Below are positions 37,779-46,146 of a stretch of 64,000 bases of DNA, piece after piece. Under the pieces are notes generated by a model, which was not told the origin of the DNA, searched no databases, and worked only from the letters and a program-made list of their open reading frames with translations. Both the position numbers and the translations under genes were made by a program. Source of the DNA: Gammaproteobacteria bacterium (GTDB lineage: Bacteria; Pseudomonadota; Gammaproteobacteria; Ga0077536); the NCBI GenBank assembly GCA_016209015.1, contig JACQWY010000021.1, positions 1-64,000 of the forward strand. The letters run 5' to 3'. Each line of letters begins with the position of its first letter. The first letter of the stretch is position 1.

Positions 37779-38335
37779 GCGCGCGGCGGCAGCAGGGCGC
37801 CGAGCGCGCCCGCGGTCGCAATGACGGTGATCGCGGACAGGCCGGCGAAGGCGTGCAGCGCGAAGGCGGCGACGACGACGAGTGCGGAGCGCAGACGTGC
37901 CGCCGTGCGCAAGTGCGGCGCGACGATGATCCACGCGGCGTAGACCGTGATCCCGACCGCGGCGGCCGACGCACCGCCGATTGCGGCCCCGGCCCAGGTC
38001 AGGGCCTGCCAGCGCGTGAAGAGCGCGGTCGCGATCACGACCAGGAGCGCGCCGGGCAGCGAGGTCGCGAGCAAGGCGACCGCCGCGCCGCGCGCGCCGC
38101 GCAACCGGAAGCTCAAGCCCACGCACAGCGCGAAGAAATTCGTGCCAGGCGTGAGGCGTGCGAGCGCGAAGCAGAGATCGAAATCCGCGGCAGCGAGCCA
38201 GCGCCGCCGGCCGATCAGCTCGCGATGGATGACGGCGAGCGTCGCGCTGCCGCCGCCGAGCGTGAGATTGCCGTAACGGCCGAATGCGGCGGCGATCCGG
38301 GCGAGATCCGGTGCGCGCTCTTTCTCGGACTCCAC
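37775..38335 (-). CDS. Chromate transporter family protein, N-terminal half (short-chain ChrA)
   Basis: A 186-residue membrane protein starting at GTG 38335, where GAGGA lies about 7 nt upstream; an ATG at 38368 is the alternative. The family core is visible: GNLTLGGGSATLAVIHRELIGRRRWL followed by LARLTPGTNFFALCVGLSFR, where ChrA proteins have a PGP. Helices fill the rest. Its stop overlaps the start of the partner by 4 bp (ATGA). Both share an operon. Confidence 0.78.
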   Translation of the reverse strand: MESEKERAPDLARIAAAFGRYGNLTLGGGSATLAVIHRELIGRRRWLAAADFDLCFALARLTPGTNFFALCVGLSFRLRGARGAAVALLATSLPGALLVVIATALFTRWQALTWAGAAIGGASAAAVGITVYAAWIIVAPHLRTAARLRSALVVVAAFALHAFAGLSAITVIATAGALGALLPPRA

Positions 38336-38479
38336 GCGATCGTCCTCTTCGTTGCGAACTCCGCGCATTATGCCCGCTGCGCGGCGAGCATTCCGCTTGC
38401 CCGGCATCGGGTCAGCCCTTATGGTTGAGCCGAACCCGTCATCCGAACGCCGCGCGGGAGCCGCCACCGGGATCGCACC

Positions 38480-40195
38480 GTGACACTCGAAAGCTTCGTC
38501 TTCTCCGCCGTGTACCTGCTCATGGTGACGTCCATCACGGTGACGGTCTTCCGCCAGATAGGTCTCGGTTCCGTGCTCGGCCTGCTCGTCGCCGGGCTCG
38601 TCGTCGGCCCGCACACGCCGGGACCCAATCTCACGACGCACGTCGACGATCTGCGGCAGTTCGCCGAGCTCGGGGTCGTGCTGCTGCTCTTCCTCATCGG
38701 CCTCGAGATCAAGCCGGCGCGACTCTGGAAGCTCAGGCGCGCCGTGCTCGGCATCGGCAGCCTGCAGATGATCGTCAGCGGCCTCGCGCTCGCCGCCTGC
38801 GTGCGTCTCTATACGCCGGCGTGGACGACGGCACTCCTGCTCGGCTTCACGTTCGCGCTGTCCTCGACCGCCTTCGTCATGCAGATCCTGCAGGATCGCG
38901 GCGAGCTCGCGAGCCGTCACGGCGAGGTCGCGTTCTCCGTGCTGCTCTTGCAGGACCTGGCCGTCGTGCCGCTGCTCGCCGCCGTGCCCTTTCTCGCCGC
39001 TTCCGGCGGCGCCGAGCCGCATCTGCCGGGCGCCGCGCAGGTGCTGCAGGTCGCCGGCATGCTGTTCGTCATCTGGGCCTCGGGCCGCTTCCTCGTGCCG
39101 CGCGCGCTCGACCGTCTCGCGCGGCTCGGCAACCGCGAGGCCTTCCTCATGGTGGTGATGCTCGCGGTGTTCCTCGCCGCCTGGCTCACGCACGAGGTCG
39201 GGCTCTCGATGGCGCTCGGCGCGTTCATCATGGGCATGCTGATGTCCGGCTCGCGCTACAGCTTCCAGATCCAGGCCCACATCGAGCCCTACAAGGGACT
39301 GCTCGTCAGCATCTTCTTCGTGGCGATCGGCATGTCGATCGATCTGCGCGCGATCCGGGCGGACCTCGGGACGTTCGCCGGGCTCGCGACGCTCTTCGTC
39401 TTCATCAAGCTCGTCGCGATGGTGCTCGTCTGCCTCGTGTTCCGCCTGCCGCGCGACGTCGTCGCCCGCGTCGCCGGCCTGCTCGCGCAGGGCGGGGAAT
39501 TCGGCTTCGTCGTGCTCGGCACGGCGCACGCGGCGGGCGTCATCGATGAGCGCACGTTCGTGCTCGCAATGGCGGTGATCTCCGTCAGCATGCTGGTCAC
39601 GCCGCTGCTCGTGCGTCTCGGTGACGCGCTCGCCGACCGCTTCGAGACGCCGGCCGCGATCCCGCGCGGAGACTACGAGCCGAGCCACGGCGAGAAGCCC
39701 GTGAAGATCGTGATCGGCGGCTACGGTCGCGTCGGGCGCGTCGTCGCGACGCTGCTCCACGGCAGCAGCGTGCCCTTCCTCGCGTTCGACAAGGATCCTG
39801 AGAACGTCGCCGCCGGCAAGCGCGACGGCTTCCCGGTCTACTTCGGCGACGTCGGCGATCAGAAGCTGCTCGCCTCGATCCACATCGAGAAGGTCGCGCT
39901 CGTCGTGCTCACGATCGACGATCTGCCGAGCGCGCTGCGCGCCGTGAGCTACATTCGCGACGCTTTCCCGAACGTCCCGGTCATCGCCCGTGCGCGCGAT
40001 CTCGCCGCGAGCCGCGAGCTGCTGAACGTCGGCGCGACCGAGGCCTATCCGGAGATGGTGGAGAGCAGCCTGCGCCTCGCGGCCGATGCGCTCGAACACG
40101 TCGGCGTGCCGGACGAGAACGTCGAGATGCTGCTGCAGAGCGTGCGCAACAAGAACTACGCGCAGGTCGCGCCGCCGCCGACCGTGGACGCATGA
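38480..40195 (+). CDS. CPA2-family cation:proton antiporter with TrkA-N domain (KefB/KefC/YbaL-like)
   Basis: A 571-residue protein. Twelve or so helices fill residues 5-385, with GSVLGLLVAGLVVGP, FLIGLEIKPARLW, FALSSTAFVMQIL and SVLLLQDLAVVPLLA holding the exchanger aspartate. A RCK/TrkA-N NAD-binding domain begins at about 410 (KIVIGGYGRVGRVVATLLHG, then AFDKDPENVAAGKR and PVYFGDVGDQKLL). This arrangement suits a K+ or Na+/H+ antiporter gated by nucleotide. The start is GTG 38480. It overlaps the next small gene by 4 bp, so it leads the overlapping run that includes the Lgt paralogue and radical SAM protein. Confidence 0.9.
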   Translation: MTLESFVFSAVYLLMVTSITVTVFRQIGLGSVLGLLVAGLVVGPHTPGPNLTTHVDDLRQFAELGVVLLLFLIGLEIKPARLWKLRRAVLGIGSLQMIVSGLALAACVRLYTPAWTTALLLGFTFALSSTAFVMQILQDRGELASRHGEVAFSVLLLQDLAVVPLLAAVPFLAASGGAEPHLPGAAQVLQVAGMLFVIWASGRFLVPRALDRLARLGNREAFLMVVMLAVFLAAWLTHEVGLSMALGAFIMGMLMSGSRYSFQIQAHIEPYKGLLVSIFFVAIGMSIDLRAIRADLGTFAGLATLFVFIKLVAMVLVCLVFRLPRDVVARVAGLLAQGGEFGFVVLGTAHAAGVIDERTFVLAMAVISVSMLVTPLLVRLGDALADRFETPAAIPRGDYEPSHGEKPVKIVIGGYGRVGRVVATLLHGSSVPFLAFDKDPENVAAGKRDGFPVYFGDVGDQKLLASIHIEKVALVVLTIDDLPSALRAVSYIRDAFPNVPVIARARDLAASRELLNVGATEAYPEMVESSLRLAADALEHVGVPDENVEMLLQSVRNKNYAQVAPPPTVDA

Positions 40196-40389
40196 GCGCG
40201 CTCAGGGCGGTCGCGGGACGGCTCGCGGGCGCCGCTGCGTTTCTCCTCGCCTTCATCGCCGGCTCCTTCGTCGTGCCGCTGTTCGCGCGCTGGTCCGTGA
40301 CCGGCCGGGTGATGGCGATCGCGCTCGTCGCCGCCGTCGCGCTCGTGCTGTGGCGGATCGCGAGCGCGCGCGCGCCGGACGAAGCCTGA
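40192..40389 (+). CDS. Small membrane protein of unknown function
   Basis: A 65-residue protein with two predicted helices (AGAAAFLLAFIAGSFVVPLFA and VMAIALVAAVALVLWRIA) and a basic N-terminus. Its ATG overlaps the antiporter stop (ATGA). It could assist the antiporter or the following lipid-type enzymes. No family is recognised. Confidence 0.6.
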   Translation: MSALRAVAGRLAGAAAFLLAFIAGSFVVPLFARWSVTGRVMAIALVAAVALVLWRIASARAPDEA

Positions 40390-40408
40390 TGCCCGACCCC
40401 GGCGCGTG

Positions 40409-41158
40409 ATGCATTCCCTGCCGGGCACTGCGGCGCATTTCGTCCTCGAAGCGCTCGCTTATGCGCTCGGTGCGCGCGTCTACTGGCGTGCGGCCTCGTC
40501 GCTTCCCACGCCGATGCTGCCGGATCGCGTGCTGCTGCTCGGCATCACGGTGTTCGGCGCGCTCCTCGGCAGGAAGCTGCTGCACGTCGCCGAACATTTC
40601 GAAATCCTGCGCACACAGGCCGGCTGGCTGCCCTGGCTCGCCGGCAAGTCGATCCTCGGCGGCCTGCTCGGCGGCACGCTCGGCGCGGAGCTCGGCAAGC
40701 AGGCGATCGGCTGGCGCGTGCCGACGGGCGATCCCTGGGTACCCGCGCTCACCATGGGCATGATCGTCGGGCGCCTCGGCTGCCAGCTCTCGGGCCCCTG
40801 GGATCAGACCTACGGCATTCCGACGACGCTGCCCTGGGCCTGGGACTACGGCGACGGCCTCGGCCGCCATCCGACGGCACTCTACGAGATGCTGCTGCTC
40901 GCGGTGCTCCATCGCCTCACCCGCCAGCGCGCGCTCGCCGCGCATCCCGGCGCGCGTTTCGCGTCATTCCTTCTCGGCTACTGCGTGATCCGCCTCGGCG
41001 TCGAATTCCTCAAGCCGCCGTTCGGCGCGTTCGCACCCGGCTCGCTGCCGGTCGCGCTGCACGGTGGCTTGACGGCGATCCAGTGGGCGGCGATCGGCGG
41101 CATGGTATGGTTCGCGGCGCTGTTGCGGATGCGGATGCAGGCCGGGGATCGGAATTGA
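40409..41158 (+). CDS. Lgt-family (prolipoprotein diacylglyceryl transferase-like) membrane protein, atypical paralogue
   Basis: A 249-residue multi-helix membrane protein with the Lgt fold pattern. GKSILGGLLGGTLGAELGKQ lies near residue 80 where Lgt has HGGLIG, so the catalytic-region histidine is absent. GRLGCQLSG near 121-129 keeps the arginine of the Lgt signature but has cysteine where asparagine is normal. TYGIPTTLPWAWDYGDG and RHPTALYEMLLL follow. Without the key residues it is unlikely to be the lipoprotein enzyme. The stop overlaps the start of the radical SAM gene by one base (TGATG), implying a shared job, possibly on a phospholipid or other diacylglyceryl substrate. ATG 40409 is chosen over GTG 40406. 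Confidence 0.75.
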   Translation: MHSLPGTAAHFVLEALAYALGARVYWRAASSLPTPMLPDRVLLLGITVFGALLGRKLLHVAEHFEILRTQAGWLPWLAGKSILGGLLGGTLGAELGKQAIGWRVPTGDPWVPALTMGMIVGRLGCQLSGPWDQTYGIPTTLPWAWDYGDGLGRHPTALYEMLLLAVLHRLTRQRALAAHPGARFASFLLGYCVIRLGVEFLKPPFGAFAPGSLPVALHGGLTAIQWAAIGGMVWFAALLRMRMQAGDRN

Positions 41159-42600
41159 TGCCGAAACAACGCCCCTATCTCTACTACGATCAGACCGTCT
41201 CGCTCTGCGGGACCTGCCTGCGCCGCATCGAGGCGAAGCACGTCATCCAGGACGGCCGGGTGTGGCTGCACAAGTGGTGTCCCGCGCACGGCGCGGAGCA
41301 AGTGCTCGTCGCGACGGATGCGGACTACTGGCGGAGCGGGCGCGAGATCTACGTCAAGCCGCCGGAGATGCCGCTCGCCTTCAACACCGCGCAGCACTGG
41401 GGCTGCCCCTACGACTGCGGGCTCTGTCCCGATCACATGCAGCACTCCTGTCTCACGATTCTCGAAGTGACCGAGCACTGCAATCTGCGCTGTCCCGTGT
41501 GCTACGCGAGCTCCGGGCCGGAGCGGCTCGCGCACCGCGACCTGCCGACGATCGAGCGTATGCTGGACGCGATCGTCGCGAACGAGGGCGAGCCCGACGT
41601 CGTGCAGATCTCGGGCGGCGAGCCGACGCTGCACCCCCGGTTCTTCGAGATCCTCGATGCCGCGAAGCGCCGGCCGATCCGTCATCTGATGGTAAATACG
41701 AACGGCGTGCGCCTTGCGAACGAGCCGGGCTTCGCCGAGCGGCTCGCGACGTACGCGCCCGGCTTCGAAATCTATCTCCAGTTCGATTCGCTGGAGCGCG
41801 AGGCGCTGCTCGCACTGCGCGGCGTGGACGTGCGCGCGGTGCGCGAGCGGGCGCTCGAACGGCTGAACGCGCTCGGCCTCTCGACGACGCTCGTGATGAC
41901 GATCGCCCGCGGCGTGAACGATCACGAGATCGGCCGTGTCGTCGAATTCGCGGCGCGCCAGCCCGCGGTGCGCGGCGTGACGCTGCAGCCCGTGCAGTTC
42001 GCCGGAAGGATCGCCGGGCTCGAGGCGTCCGCCGCGCGTCTCACGCTGACGGAAGTGCGTGCCGCGCTGCTCGCGCAGACGACGCTCTTCTCGCCGGCAG
42101 ACGTCATCCCCGTGCCCTGCAATCCGGATGCGCTCGCGATGGGCTACGCCTTGAAGACGCCGCAGGGTATCGTGCCGCTCACGCGCTACGTCTGCGCCGA
42201 GACGCTGCTCGCCGGCCCGCGCAACACGATCGTCTTCGAGTCGGATCCCGCCTTGAAGCACGAGGTGTACAAGATGTTCTCGACGAATCTCGGCCCCGAT
42301 GGCCAGGCGGCATCGCTCGCCTCTCTGCTGTGCTGTCTGCCGAAATTCGAGGCGCCCCAGATCAGATACGATCAGGTGTTCCGCGTGCTCGTCATGGCGT
42401 TCATGGACGCGACGGCCTTCGACGTGCGTGCGATGAAGAAATCCTGCGTGCATCTCGTGCAGCCGGACGGGAAGATCATGCCGTTCGAGGCGTTCAATCT
42501 GTTCTATCGCGAGGACGACGGGGTGTTGGCGGCGCGGAGGACTGAACTCGATCGATTATTCACAGGAACACGAACAACGCCAAGGGAGGGCGGGGCATGA
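41158..42600 (+). CDS. Radical SAM protein resembling tetraether lipid synthase (Tes/MJ0619 type)
   Basis: A 480-residue radical SAM enzyme. The cluster motif CxxxCxxC is C108-NLR-C112-PV-C115, and SGGEPTLHP follows near 149. Upstream is an extra cysteine-rich domain: CGTC at 17-20 with CPAHG at 41, then C83, C87, C90 and C98. Further cysteines lie near the C-terminus (LLCCLPKF). This N-terminal cysteine layout and the LYYDQTVSLCGTC start match the MJ0619/Tes-like family. Archaeal Tes joins two lipid chains by C-C bonds; bacterial relatives are mostly uncharacterised. The gene overlaps an Lgt paralogue upstream and a small membrane protein downstream. Lipid modification is inference. Confidence 0.8.
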   Translation: MPKQRPYLYYDQTVSLCGTCLRRIEAKHVIQDGRVWLHKWCPAHGAEQVLVATDADYWRSGREIYVKPPEMPLAFNTAQHWGCPYDCGLCPDHMQHSCLTILEVTEHCNLRCPVCYASSGPERLAHRDLPTIERMLDAIVANEGEPDVVQISGGEPTLHPRFFEILDAAKRRPIRHLMVNTNGVRLANEPGFAERLATYAPGFEIYLQFDSLEREALLALRGVDVRAVRERALERLNALGLSTTLVMTIARGVNDHEIGRVVEFAARQPAVRGVTLQPVQFAGRIAGLEASAARLTLTEVRAALLAQTTLFSPADVIPVPCNPDALAMGYALKTPQGIVPLTRYVCAETLLAGPRNTIVFESDPALKHEVYKMFSTNLGPDGQAASLASLLCCLPKFEAPQIRYDQVFRVLVMAFMDATAFDVRAMKKSCVHLVQPDGKIMPFEAFNLFYREDDGVLAARRTELDRLFTGTRTTPREGGA

Positions 42601-42866
42601 AATCATTTCTGAAAATTGCCTTTGGGGTGTTGCTACTCTGCGTAAGCGTGCTGGCCGCGGTCGTGACGTTCTGCGGCGCCATGTTCGTTTCAGAGAGCTC
42701 GGGAGGAAATGGAATGATTGGCCTGCTGGTCGCTGCGGCACTCACTGCCGTTGGCGCATATATCGGCGGTGCGGCGCTCTTGACATCGCGCTCGCGTAAG
42801 GATGCAGGTGCGGCCTCACAAGCGCTGGGGCACGGTAACGATAAGCCGCCATCCAAAGGACAGTGA
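42597..42866 (+). CDS. Small membrane protein, first of two related copies
   Basis: An 89-residue protein with two helices (IAFGVLLLCVSVLAAVVTFCGAMF as one long segment, and GLLVAAALTAVGAYIGGAALL) and a polar C-terminus. Its ATG overlaps the radical SAM stop (ATGA), with AAGGGAGGG just upstream. The N-terminal half resembles the next gene product, including a helix ending in a CG pair. Confidence 0.65.
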   Translation: MKSFLKIAFGVLLLCVSVLAAVVTFCGAMFVSESSGGNGMIGLLVAAALTAVGAYIGGAALLTSRSRKDAGAASQALGHGNDKPPSKGQ

Positions 42867-42945
42867 CGTGAGGCCCGCGGATGGGCCGTAGCAGATGCCC
42901 CGGTCGCCGTTCGACATGCCACGAGGCCGGCCCGGAGGGGTCCGT

Positions 42946-43167
42946 ATGAGTATCGACATGAAACCCCTCTGGAAAACTCTCCTCGGCATCCTGCTGATCC
43001 TCCTCACCGTCGCCGCGCTGCTCGTCTCGCTCTGCGGCACGGTGTTCCTCGTCGGCGGCACGGGCAGCGGCGGCTACGACTTCCGGGCCGTCGGTGGCAT
43101 GTTCGCTGCCGGCGGCGCGGTCGTCTCAGCGTTCTTCTACTGGCTCTGGCGCCGATTACGCCGCTGA
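42946..43167 (+). CDS. Small membrane protein, second of two related copies
   Basis: A 73-residue protein. The first helix (TLLGILLILLTVAALLVSLCGTVFLV) parallels the previous gene, with the same CG near its end. After a glycine-rich loop comes a second helix and a basic tail (WLWRRLRR). ATG 42946 has GGAGGGG upstream and is preferred to ATG 42895. A gap of 79 nt separates the two genes. Confidence 0.6.
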   Translation: MSIDMKPLWKTLLGILLILLTVAALLVSLCGTVFLVGGTGSGGYDFRAVGGMFAAGGAVVSAFFYWLWRRLRR

Positions 43168-43254
43168 TTTGCCACCCTGGGTGCGATCGGATTTAATCCG
43201 GGTACCGGAGCGCCGTCGGGTTCGATGTGCGGTTTCGACGTGGGAAAGGGGATT

Positions 43255-43415
43255 GGGGTCAGGTTCGATTTTCGGGACGCCTGGTGCCGAGGGAAATGGG
43301 GTCAGGTTCGTTTTTCGGGTCGAGGTGGTCGCCAGAGCCCGTCTGGCGCATCCGAAAGACGAACCTGACCCCAATTCCCCCTACCGTGGTCAATCCGAAA
43401 AACGCACCTGACCCC
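43255..43415. repeat. Four-copy GGGGTCAGGTTCG repeat cluster (two forward, two inverted)
   Basis: Forward copies lie at 43255-43267 and 43298-43310. Inverted copies lie at 43360-43372 (exact) and 43403-43415 (one mismatch). Each has a TTTTCGG-like or GAAATGG-like flank. The cluster could fold into nested hairpins. It fills the 339-base interval 43168-43506, where no gene is seen, ending about 75 bases before the hydrolase ribosome-binding site. Confidence 0.9.
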
Positions 43416-43506
43416 AATTCCCGTCGCCGTGATCGAAGCGCACATCGAACCCGTCCGCACTCCGCCGTTCCCGCACGACAACGACATCCGAGGAGGTCCT
43501 ACGAAC

Positions 43507-44400
43507 ATGCGTCGCAACATCGAATTCAACGCCGATGGCGTCACCCTGCGTGGCTGGTTCTACACCCCGGACGGCAAGCCCGGCCCGTTCCCGGTCGTCG
43601 TGATGGCGCACGGCTTCACGGCGACGAAGGAGATGACGCTCGATCGCTATGCCGAGGTCTTCGCGAAGGGCGGGCTCGCGGTGCTCGTGTACGACAACCG
43701 CTGCCTCGGGGATTCCGACGGCACGCCGCGTCACGACATCGATCCCGTCATGCAGCGCCGTGACTATCGCTGCGCGATCACGTTCGCGCAAAGCCAGCCC
43801 GAAGTCGATGCGAAGCGCGTCGGGATCTGGGGCACGAGCTACACCGGCGGCGCGGTGCTCGGGGTCGCGGCCTACGACAAGCGCGTGAAGGCGGTCGTGA
43901 GCCAGGTGCCGTTCGTGCACGGTTGGAAGAACATCCAGCAGTTCCTGCGCCTCTCCGACATACAGGGCTTCCTCGACATGATCGACGCCGATCGCGCGCG
44001 CCGCATGCAGGGCGAGCCCTCGCAGTACTTGAAAGTGACGTCCGACGATCCGAACGATACGCCGGCCTTCCCCGGCATGCGCACGCACAACTACTTCCAG
44101 ACCTACGTGAAGTCCGTGCCCGGCATCAAGTGGGAGAACAAGGTGACGATCAAATCTCTCGAGCACCTGCTCGAGTACGACGTGATGGGCTGCATGTCGC
44201 TGATAGCACCCTCGCCGCTCCTGATGATCGTCTCCGACAAGGATTCCGCGACGCCGACGGATCTCGCGCTCGAAGCCTTCCAGCTCGCGCGCGAGCCGAA
44301 GGATCTGATGGTCATCCGCGCCGACCACTATGCGTCCTATCTCGAGGACTTCGACCGCACGAGCGCCGCGGCGCGCGACTTCTTCGTGAAGCATCTCTGA
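43507..44400 (+). CDS. Alpha/beta hydrolase (dienelactone hydrolase/S15-like)
   Basis: A 297-residue soluble hydrolase. The oxyanion region is VVVMAHGFTATKEM, and the nucleophile serine lies in GIWGTSYTGGAVLG near residues 107-120. The acid and base are probably the aspartate of VSDKDSATP and the histidine of IRADHYASYLE. The family hydrolyses esters or lactones; the substrate is unknown. The ATG at 43507 follows GAGGAGGT. The next gene begins 8 nt downstream. Confidence 0.85.
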   Translation: MRRNIEFNADGVTLRGWFYTPDGKPGPFPVVVMAHGFTATKEMTLDRYAEVFAKGGLAVLVYDNRCLGDSDGTPRHDIDPVMQRRDYRCAITFAQSQPEVDAKRVGIWGTSYTGGAVLGVAAYDKRVKAVVSQVPFVHGWKNIQQFLRLSDIQGFLDMIDADRARRMQGEPSQYLKVTSDDPNDTPAFPGMRTHNYFQTYVKSVPGIKWENKVTIKSLEHLLEYDVMGCMSLIAPSPLLMIVSDKDSATPTDLALEAFQLAREPKDLMVIRADHYASYLEDFDRTSAAARDFFVKHL

Positions 44401-44408
44401 GGGCAGCC

Positions 44409-46127
44409 ATGCCACGGGATCCGGCGGACACCGCGCGCGCCGCGGGAGGTGACGGCGCGCGCACCGCCGGCTTCCCCACGGTGTTCGTGATCAACCTCGA
44501 GCGTTCGACCGCGCGGCGTGCCGACATCGCCGCGCGGCTCGGCGCGCTCGGCGTGCCGTTCCGCTTCTTCACCGCGGTCGACGGTTCCGGCCTCGATCCG
44601 GAGCAGGTGCAGGAATACGACGGGGCACGCCGGCGCCGGCAGTTCGGCCGCGATCTCACGCGCGGCGAGATCGGCTGCCTGCTCTCGCATCGCGGCGTCT
44701 ACGCGCGCATCGTCGCGGAGAATATCGAACGCGCGATCGTGCTCGAGGACGACGTGCATTTTGCGCAGGATTTTCCGGCGGTGGTCGACGCGCTGTGCGC
44801 GCTGCCGCTCGACTGGGATCTGATCCGCTTCCTCGACAACCCGAAGCTCGCGCGCAAGAGCCGGCGACTCGCGACGCTCGGGCGCTATGGATTGATCAGA
44901 CCGGCGACGGCCTCGGGCGGCGCCTACGCGTATCTCCTCACGCGCCACGCCGCGGAAGTGCTGCTCGCGCTGACCGCACGCACGGCGCTGCCGATCGACG
45001 CGCTGCACAGCCAGGTCTGGCGTACGGGCCTCGAGACGTATGCGGTCACGCCTTCGCCCATCGTCGCCGACGACGTCGTCGCGTCCACGATCGGCGAGGC
45101 CCGCTTCGACAAGCAGGTCGCGCTCTCCTCGTGGCGGCGCGCGCTCTATCCGCTCACGCGCTTCGCCTGCAAGCTCGACGAGGGCTTCGGCAAGCGCGCG
45201 AGTTACGCCGCGAGCCGCGCGCGTGACGAAGCCGCTGCGCGGCGCCTCGCCGCCGTGCCGCCGCCGGCGGGCCTGCTGCCGGCCGCGGCGGCACCGGCGT
45301 CGACGATCGAAGCACCGCAGCTCGCCGGCAAGTCGCTCACGTTCTGTCTGACGACGGCGCGCAGCGGCACGGCGTTCCTCGCTTCGCTGCTCGCGCTCGC
45401 CGACGACGCCGACGCGCTGCACGAGCCGGCACCCGATTTCCACCACGCGCTCGCCGATGTTCGATCACGGCCGGAAGCCGCGCTCGAATTCGTGCGCGAT
45501 CGCAAGCTGCCGAAGATCCTCGCCTGCCCGCATCGGCACTACGTCGAGACGAGTCATCTGTTCGCCGAGGGTTTCTACGAAGCCTTCGTCGCGCTCGGCA
45601 TTCCGTTCCAGCTCATCGTGCTGAATCGCGAGCCGCGCCGCGTCGCGGAGAGCAACTGGCGTGTCGAGGCGATCCCGGGACGCACGAAGGACGGGCTCGG
45701 CTTCCTGCTCGATCCGCGGCAGGACGGCGTGATGAAGCTGCCGCGCTGGGAGCGGATGTCGGACTATCAGCTCTGCTACTGGTACAGCCTCGAGATGGAA
45801 CGGCGCAAGGCGCGTTACGCCGCGGAGCGCGTGCAGGCCGGCGGTGTCGTGGTCGAGACGAGTCTCGAGGAACTGAAGGACTGGACGAGGTTCCGCGCAT
45901 TCTGTGCGCGCCTCGGTCTCCAGGTCGCGGAGGAGAAGCGCGAAACGCATGCGCGCATCTGCGCCGTCAAGGTCAATCCGAAGAGCAAGCACCGGCGCAA
46001 GTGGACGCTCGTGCCGCTCGCGCGTCAGGAGCGCGCCGTGTGGCGGGCGCTCGGCAGCGCGGCCGGCGATCTCGGCGCGACGATCGTCGCGCGCTACGGC
46101 CCGGCCGCGACGCACGGCGCGGAGTGA
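44409..46127 (+). CDS. Fusion of a family-25 glycosyltransferase with a sulfotransferase-like domain
   Basis: A 572-residue two-domain protein. Residues 20-250 are a GT25 (LPS-type) glycosyltransferase: FVINLERSTARRADI, FFTAVDG, RGEIGCLLSHRGVY and the metal-binding VLEDDV near 111-116. An alanine- and proline-rich linker follows near 275-300. Residues from about 310 resemble a P-loop sulfotransferase: TFCLTTARSGTAFLASLLAL is the PAPS 5'-phosphate loop, followed by FQLIVLNREPRRVAESNW. A sugar transfer followed by sulfation of the same glycan is the natural reading, but it is inference. The gene is 8 nt after the hydrolase gene. Confidence 0.78.
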   Translation: MPRDPADTARAAGGDGARTAGFPTVFVINLERSTARRADIAARLGALGVPFRFFTAVDGSGLDPEQVQEYDGARRRRQFGRDLTRGEIGCLLSHRGVYARIVAENIERAIVLEDDVHFAQDFPAVVDALCALPLDWDLIRFLDNPKLARKSRRLATLGRYGLIRPATASGGAYAYLLTRHAAEVLLALTARTALPIDALHSQVWRTGLETYAVTPSPIVADDVVASTIGEARFDKQVALSSWRRALYPLTRFACKLDEGFGKRASYAASRARDEAAARRLAAVPPPAGLLPAAAAPASTIEAPQLAGKSLTFCLTTARSGTAFLASLLALADDADALHEPAPDFHHALADVRSRPEAALEFVRDRKLPKILACPHRHYVETSHLFAEGFYEAFVALGIPFQLIVLNREPRRVAESNWRVEAIPGRTKDGLGFLLDPRQDGVMKLPRWERMSDYQLCYWYSLEMERRKARYAAERVQAGGVVVETSLEELKDWTRFRAFCARLGLQVAEEKRETHARICAVKVNPKSKHRRKWTLVPLARQERAVWRALGSAAGDLGATIVARYGPAATHGAE

Positions 46128-46146
46128 ACGGCGCGCCGGGTGAATC

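Noticed and set aside
40409-41158. Annotation as the true prolipoprotein diacylglyceryl transferase
   Set aside because: The HGG histidine is missing and the signature Asn is Cys, so only family membership is claimed.
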